NCBI GenBank assembly: GCA_032718475.1
Contig: JAUCBJ010002407.1
Location: 1 to 22,200, forward strand
Length of the DNA: 22,200 bases
Direction: 5' to 3'
DNA from: Nemertoderma westbladi
Taxonomy: Eukaryota; Xenacoelomorpha; Nemertodermatida; Nemertodermatidae
Position numbers and translations under genes: made by a program
Notes under the pieces: model-generated
Told to the model about the DNA's origin: nothing
Databases searched by the model: none
Seen by the model: only the letters and a program-made list of their open reading frames with translations
Shown: positions 17,001-22,200 of the stretch, piece by piece
Layout: each line of letters begins with the position of its first letter
How positions within the stretch are numbered: position 1 is the first letter of the stretch

Positions 17001-20000
17001 ACAGGCCAACCAGGTAAGTAAAGTGCCCAGACCATAGTGGACATGCAACAGGCCAACCAGGTAAGTAAAGTGCCCTGACTATAGTGGACATGCAACAGGC
17101 CAACCAGGTAAGTAAAGTGCCCAGACCATAGTGGACATGCAACAGGCCAACCAGGTAAGTAAAGTGCCCAGACCATAGTGGACATGCAACAGGCCAACCA
17201 GGTAAGTAAAGTGCCCTGACTATAGTGGACATGCAACAGGCCAACCAGGTAAGTAAAGTGCCCAGACCATAGTGGACATGCAACAGGCCAACCAGGTAAG
17301 TAAAGTCTCGAACAGACCATAGTGGACATGCAACAGGCCAACCAGGTAAGTAAAGTGCCCAGACCATAGTGGACATGCAACAGGCCAACCAGGTAAGTAA
17401 AGTGCCCTGACTATAGTGGACATGCAACAGGTCAACCAGGTAAGTAAAGTGCCACAGACCATAGTGGACATGCAACAGGCCAACCAGGTAAGTAAAGTGC
17501 CCAGACCATAGTGGACATGCAACAGGCCAACCAGGTAAGTAAAGTCTCGAACAGACCATAGTGGACATGCAACAGGCCAACCAGGTAAGTAAAGTGCCAC
17601 AGACCATAGTGGACATGCAACAGGCCAACCAGGTAAGTAAAGTGCCCAGACCATAGTGGACATGCAACAGGCCAACCAGGTAAGTAAAGTGCCCAGACCA
17701 TAGTGGACATGCAACAGGCCAACCAGGTAAGTAAAGTCTCGAACACACCATAGTGGACATGCAACAGGCCAACCAGGTAAGTAAAGTGCCCAGACCATAG
17801 TGGACATGCAACAGGCCAACCAGGTAAGTAAAGTGCCCAGACCATAGTGGACATGCAACAGGTCAACCAGGTAAGTAAAGTGCCCAGACCATAGTGGACA
17901 TGCAACAGGCCAACCAGGTAAGTAAAGTCTCGAATAGACCATAGTGGACATGCAACAGGCCAACCAGGTAAGTAAAGTGCCCAGACCATAGTGGACATGC
18001 AACAGGCCAACCAGGTAAGTAAAGTGCCCAGACCATAGTGGACATGCAACAGGCCAAACAGGCAAGTAAAGTGCCCAGACCATAGTGGACATGCAACAGG
18101 CCAACCAGGTAAGTAAAGTGCCCAGACCATAGTGGACATGCAACAGGCCAACCAGGTAAGTAAAGTGCCACAGACCATAGTGGACATGCAACAGGCCAAC
18201 CAGGTAAGTAAAGTGCCACAGACCATAGTGGACATGCAACAGGCCAACCAGGTAAGTAAAGTGCCCAGACCATAGTGGACATGCAACAGGCCAACCAGGT
18301 AAGTAAAGTGCCACAGACCATAGTGGACATGCAACAGGCCAACCAGGTAAGTAAAGTGCCCAGACCATAGTGGACATGCAACAGGCCAACCAGGTAAGTA
18401 AAGTGCCCAGACCATAGTGGACATGCAACAGGCCAACCAGGTAAGTAAAGTGCCCAGACCATAGTGGACATGCAACAGGCCAACCAGGTAAGTAAAGTGC
18501 CACAGACCATAGTGGACATGCAACAGGCCAACCAGGTCAAGTAAAGTGCCCAGACCATAGTGGACATGCAACAGGCCAACCAGGAAGTAAGTGCCCAGAC
18601 CATAGTGGACATGCAACAGGCCAACCAGGTAAGTAAAGTGCCCAGACCATAGTGGACATGCAACAGGCCAACCAGGTAAGTAAAGTGCCCAGACCATAGT
18701 GGACATGCAACAGGCCAACCAGGTAAGTAAAGTGCCACAGACCATAGTGGACATGCAACAGGCCAAACAGGTCAAGTAAAGTGCCCAGACCATAGTGGAC
18801 ATGCAACAGGCCAACCAGGTAAGTAAAGTGCCACAGACCATAGTGGACATGCAACAGGCCAACCAGGTAAGTAAAGTGCCCAGACCATAGTGGACATGCA
18901 ACAGGCCAACCAGGTAAGTAAAGTGCCCAGACCATAGTGGACATGCAACAGGCCAACCAGGTAAGTAAAGTGCCACAGACCATAGTGGACATGCAACAGG
19001 CCAACCAGGTAAGTAAAGTGCCCAGACCATAGTGGACATGCAACAGGCCAACCAGGTAAGTAAAGTGCCCAGACCATAGTGGACATGCAACAGGCCAACC
19101 AGGTAAGTAAAGTGCCACAGACCATAGTGGACATGCAACAGGCCAACCAGGTAAGTAAAGTGCCACAGACCATAGTGGACATGCAACAGGCCAACCAGGT
19201 AAGTAAAGTGCCACAGACCATAGTGGACATGCAACAGGCCAACCAGGTAAGTAAAGTGCCACAGACCATAGTGGACATGCAACAGGCCAACCAGGTAAGT
19301 AAAGTGCCCAGACCATAGTGGACATGCAACAGGCCAACCAGGTAAGTAAAGTGCCCAGACCATAGTGGACATGCAACAGGCCAACCAGGTAAGTAAAGTG
19401 CCACAGACCATAGTGGACATGCAACAGGCCAACCAGGTAAGTAAAGTGCCACAGACCATAGTGGACATGCAACAGGCCAACCAGGTAAGTAAAGTGCCCA
19501 GACCATAGTGGACATGCAACAGGCCAACCAGGTAAGTAAAGTCTCGAACAGACCATAGTGGACATGCAACAGGCCAACCAGGTAAGTAAAGTGCCCAGAC
19601 CATAGTGGACATGCAACAGGCCAACCAGGTCAGTAAAGTGCTCGAACAGACCATAGTGGACATGCAACAGGCCAACCAGGTAAGTAAAGTGCCCAGACCA
19701 TAGTGGACATGCAACAGGTCAACCAGGTAAGTAAAGTGCCCTGACTATAGTGGACATGCAACAGGCCAACCAGGTAAGTAAAGTCTCGAACAGACCATAG
19801 TGGACATGCAACAGGCCAACCAGGTAAGTAAAGTGCCCAGACCATAGTGGACATGCAACAGGCCAACCAGGTAAGTAAAGTGCCCAGACCATAGTGGACA
19901 TGCAACAGGCCAACCAGGTAAGTAAAGTGCCACAGACCATAGTGGACATGCAACAGGCCAACCAGGTAAGTAAAGTGCCACAGACCATAGTGGACATGCA

Positions 20001-20970
20001 ACAGGCCAACCAGGTAAGTAAAGTGCCCAGACCATAGTGGACATGCAACAGGCCAACCAGGTAAGTAAAGTGCCACAGACCATAGTGGACATGCAACAGG
20101 CCAACCAGGTAAGTAAAGTGCCACAGACCATAGTGGACATGCAACAGGCCAACCAGGTAAGTAAAGTGCCCAGACCATAGTGGACATGCAACAGGCCAAC
20201 CAGGTAAGTAAAGTGCCCAGACCATAGTGGACATGCAACAGGCCAACCAGGTAAGTAAAGTGCCCAGACCATAGTGGACATGCAACAGGCCAACCAGGTA
20301 AGTAAAGTGCCCAGACCATAGTGGACATGCAACAGGCCAACCAGGTAAGTAAAGTGCCCAGACCATAGTGGACATGCAACAGGCCAACCAGGTAAGTAAA
20401 GTGCCCAGACCATAGTGGACATGCAACAGGCCAACCAGGTAAGTAAAGTGCCCAGACCATAGTGGACATGCAACAGGCCAACCAGGTAAGTAAAGTGCCC
20501 AGACCATAGTGGACATGCAACAGGCCAACCAGGTAAGTAAAGTGCCCAGACCATAGTGGACATGCAACAGGCCAACCAGGTAAGTAAAGTGCCCAGACCA
20601 TAGTGGACATGCAACAGGCCAACCAGGTAAGTAAAGTGCCCAGACCATAGTGGACATGCAACAGGCCAACCAGGTAAGTAAAGTGCCACAGACCATAGTG
20701 GACATGCAACAGGCCAACCAGGTAAGTAAAGTGCCCAGACCATAGTGGACATGCAACAGGCCAACCAGGTAAGTAAAGTGCCCAGACCATAGTGGACATG
20801 CAACAGGCCAACCAGGTAAGTAAAGTGCCCAGACCATAGTGGACATGCAACAGGCCAACCAGGTAAGTAAAGTGCCCAGACCATAGTGGACATGCAACAG
20901 GCCAACCAGGTAAGTAAAGTCTCGAACAGACCATAGTGGACATGCAACAGGCCAACCAGGTAAGTAAAGT
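13978..20970 (+). repeat. ~7 kb minisatellite of 146 copies of an exon-intron junction (exon 3 end plus 5' splice site)
   Basis: Each unit contains CAGACCATAGTGGACATGCA, ACAGGCCAACCAG (exon 3 end) and GTAAGTAAAGT (intron 3 start). Between one donor and the next, the joint is GTGCCCAGACC (47 bp unit, 72 cases), GTGCCCTGACTATAG (47 bp, 10), GTGCCACAGACC (48 bp, 36) or GTCTCGAACAGACC (50 bp, 27, the exact exon sequence). These counts plus five small indels (net +6) sum to 6938, exactly the distance from the first donor G (14022) to the last (20960), so the hand count is self-consistent. 124 donors are GTAAGT, 14 GTCAGT, 4 GCAAGT, 2 GTCAAG, one is destroyed (GATAAG at 15176) and one shifted by deletion (near 18585). 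AAAGT stands at both array ends. The 48 bp joint keeps phase and reads QTIVDMQQANQVSKVP; 47 and 50 bp joints shift frame and expose stops. Confidence 0.97.
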
Positions 20971-21476
20971 GGCATTTGGTGAATATTAATAATATAGGTT
21001 CAATTTGAGTAAAATTATTTTTTGTAGAATTGCTGTGGGGCCGGACGCCATAAACATAAAATAATTGGAACGTAATTCAATTGCTTTAATTATAATTAAT
21101 TATAATTATCATTATAAGATAATATAATTTAATTGCAATCAATAAAATTAAACACGTTCGTGAGGCCTTCGCGCAGCACGAGAATGGTTAACCTGAGAAT
21201 GATAAGCTGTATTACCGGTACCGACTGACAAACTGTCTGATTTTTGACCAATCTTCGGATTCTTTCTTAACTTTGACGGACTACATACGTACCCAGTTTG
21301 GTTTAATTTCAAGGAATGACCGAGTTATTAGCGCTCAAAAGTTAGACAACGACAACAAACACCTCGTTAGTGGTACCCCTCTGCTAAGGTTTCGCCAATT
21401 TCGTGGCTAGCCCCACAAGTATACTGTCATACATGCCATGCAATATAATATAGGGCCCAATTATTTTGTTCATTAG
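20971..21476 (+). other. Native 3' part of ATG16L1 intron 3
   Basis: Unique sequence starts at GGCATTTGGTGAATATT directly after the last array unit and ends with the acceptor TATTTTGTTCATTAG at 21476. It includes a strongly AT-rich self-complementary stretch (TAATTATAATTAATTATAAT near 21090) and a CTTCGCGCAGCACGAG word at 21169, similar to one at 21968. No exon is recognised inside. Confidence 0.7.
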
Positions 21477-21595
21477 GCATTAGTGGACGAGCACCAAACA
21501 CTACACCTGCTCTGCACCACAGCTGAACAAGAATTAAAAAAAGTGAAAATTGAAAACTTCGATCTGGTTAATCGTTGGGTGGAACAAAAACGAAA
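21477..21595 (+). CDS. ATG16L1: ATG16L1 coding exon 4 (end of coiled coil)
   Basis: 119 nt: 39 codons plus two bases, entering in phase 0 and leaving in phase 2 before the donor AAA|GTAAGT at 21596. It reads ALVDEHQTLHLLCTTAEQEL, KKVKIENFDLVNRWVEQKR and the start of a Lys codon. Joined to exon 3, ...ANQ|ALVDEHQTL matches vertebrate ...ANQTLKDEYDAL, and the ENxxLVxRW motif is diagnostic for ATG16L1. This proves that the productive transcript must cross or splice out the array between exon 3 and exon 4. The remaining coiled-coil end and the WD40 exons are not in the window; I found no candidate in 21596-22200. Confidence 0.93.
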
Positions 21596-21680
21596 GTAAG
21601 TTTTTTGTGATAAATATTTTGTTATTTAGATAATAAATTGTTCTCAGGAACATATATTCAAATAAATATGATTTATAAAT

Positions 21681-21805
21681 AAGGGGCCATCCATAATTGA
21701 CGTCACGCTGGACAGCGGGCGGGGGGTGAGGTATGATATTTCGTGACGATTTGTGACGTGGGGGGAGGGAGGGTGTCCGCAATGTCGTGACGTCACATTG
21801 TAAGT
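21681..21805. repeat. Widespread-type repeat with GGCCATCCATAATTGACGTCA start and TGACGTCACA end
   Basis: The segment begins GGGGCCATCCATAATTGACG / TCACGC, passes through two G-rich stretches (GGGCGGGGGGTGAGG, GTGGGGGGAGGGAGGG) each near a TGTGACG or CGTGACGA word, and ends CGTGACGTCACATTG. I associate this layout with a short interspersed repeat seen in many invertebrate genomes, recalled and not searched. The two TGACGTCA palindromes match the CREB/ATF consensus, but here they seem to be part of the repeat. It lies in the intron after ATG16L1 exon 4. Confidence 0.6.
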
Positions 21806-22200
21806 TTCCGATAAAAGTACTGTATATTAAATGCATGGAAACGTGAATACTTTCAGGGTACCATCAGTAGTAAGAAAATGCCACTCAACCATTGTTTGGT
21901 ACAAGTTCACTGCAGTATTTCTATGGTTCAACCATATCATCAGCGTATACAATACACGAAGTGGGGACTTCGCGCAGCACGAAGTTGGCAGAGCCTTAGC
22001 GAATTGACACTGTTAGGGGGTAGGTCAATTTATGCAAATAGTCACGTTGGCCCTCTAGCGGCAGACTGGAGAACTGCAGATGGATTCGCCTCCTTTGAAA
22101 GTCACATCTAATGGTCTAATACATATCTGCCAAGTTTCAGCTTAAACGGATTAAAAGCAAAGAAATGGGAGGGCATTTAATGTTTAGACATGTGGCCCTC
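21806..22200 (+). other. ATG16L1 intron 4 sequence without recognised exon
   Basis: An open stretch at 21878-22111 does not resemble any protein I know and has no ATG16L1 similarity. A small hairpin ACTTCG, loop CGCAGCA, CGAAGT lies at 21968-21986. The part with GGCCCTCTAGCGGCAGACTG (about 22049) and CCAAGTTTCAGCTTAAACGG (about 22131) looks like dispersed-repeat material. Confidence 0.4.

Noticed and set aside
15153-19318. Plus-strand frames of 16-residue repeats (QTIVDMQQANQVSKVP) at 15153-15392 and 19079-19318
   Set aside because: These arise where several 48 bp units follow each other and keep phase. They start inside the array without a promoter or acceptor and stop at the next 47 bp unit.
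14022-20961. Chain of recursive splice sites (AG|GT ratchet points)
   Set aside because: Every unit has CCAG|GTAAGT, but the preceding ~20 nt (GACATGCAACAGGCCAAC) is purine-rich and lacks the pyrimidine tract that ratchet acceptors need.
13978-20970. CRISPR array
   Set aside because: There are no unique spacers; units abut head to tail, the host is a eukaryote, and the repeat is derived from the neighbouring exon.
13913-20975. Many long minus-strand open frames (up to 760 codons) with LLHVHYGL / PGWPVACPLWS repeats
   Set aside because: They are the complement of the exon-junction minisatellite. The unit lacks stop trinucleotides on that strand, so any frame is open, and overlapping versions exist in all three frames. 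No codon preference, start context or homology supports a protein.
21695-21800. TGACGTCA sites as CREB-regulated promoter
   Set aside because: Both palindromes belong to a recognisable dispersed repeat inside an ATG16L1 intron, so a promoter role has no support from position.
21878-22111. Possible ATG16L1 exon 5 or small gene
   Set aside because: The 77-codon reading has no coiled-coil or WD40 character and no match to the expected ATG16L1 continuation; the region looks like repeat material.

Overview
The window looks like genomic DNA of an invertebrate animal. It is AT-rich, genes are split by spliceosomal introns (GT..AG, several perfect GTAAGT donors), both recognisable host genes have clear animal relatives, and the rest is old transposon debris, homopolymers and local repeats. 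The palindromic words TAGGCCT and ACCGGTA are strikingly frequent. A marine invertebrate, perhaps an echinoderm or hemichordate, would fit, but that is an impression and not proven.

Layout. 1-1090: degenerate direct and inverted repeats. 1130-3550: no gene; a G-run, one copy of a ~210 bp dispersed repeat and an imperfect palindrome. 3555-4859 (minus): a complete single-exon ARMT1/DUF89 gene. 4860-6371: intergenic. 6420-8462: a broken, 5'-truncated non-LTR retrotransposon between two similar ~45 bp direct repeats. 8726-11180: a stretch bounded by a 54 bp inverted repeat, containing a second retroelement tail (9293-9499), a C22 run and a degenerate tandem repeat (10440-11000). 11811-21595 (plus): the first four coding exons of an ATG16L1 orthologue (exons at 11811-12038, 12433-12585, 13896-14021, 21477-21595). 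They encode the ATG5-binding N-terminus and the coiled coil; the WD40 part lies beyond the window. Intron 2 holds a MITE-like element with ~155 bp terminal inverted repeats and the second copy of the dispersed repeat.

The outstanding feature is at 13978-20970. The last 44 nt of ATG16L1 exon 3 plus the first bases of intron 3, including the 5' splice site, have been amplified into a ~7 kb minisatellite of 146 head-to-tail units (47, 48 or 50 bp). Each unit carries a copy of the exon end and its splice donor; 124 of the 146 donors are a perfect CAG|GTAAGT. The array is bounded by the 5-base microhomology AAAGT, present once in the native exon and once in the native intron, which suggests how it was born. 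Only the first donor gives an uninterrupted ATG16L1 frame, because an in-frame TAG lies at 14043-14045. The locus is therefore a natural test of splice-site competition, U1 snRNP loading and repeat homogenisation at a gene needed for autophagy. Long antisense open frames across the array are a by-product of a repeat unit whose complement contains no stop trinucleotide.
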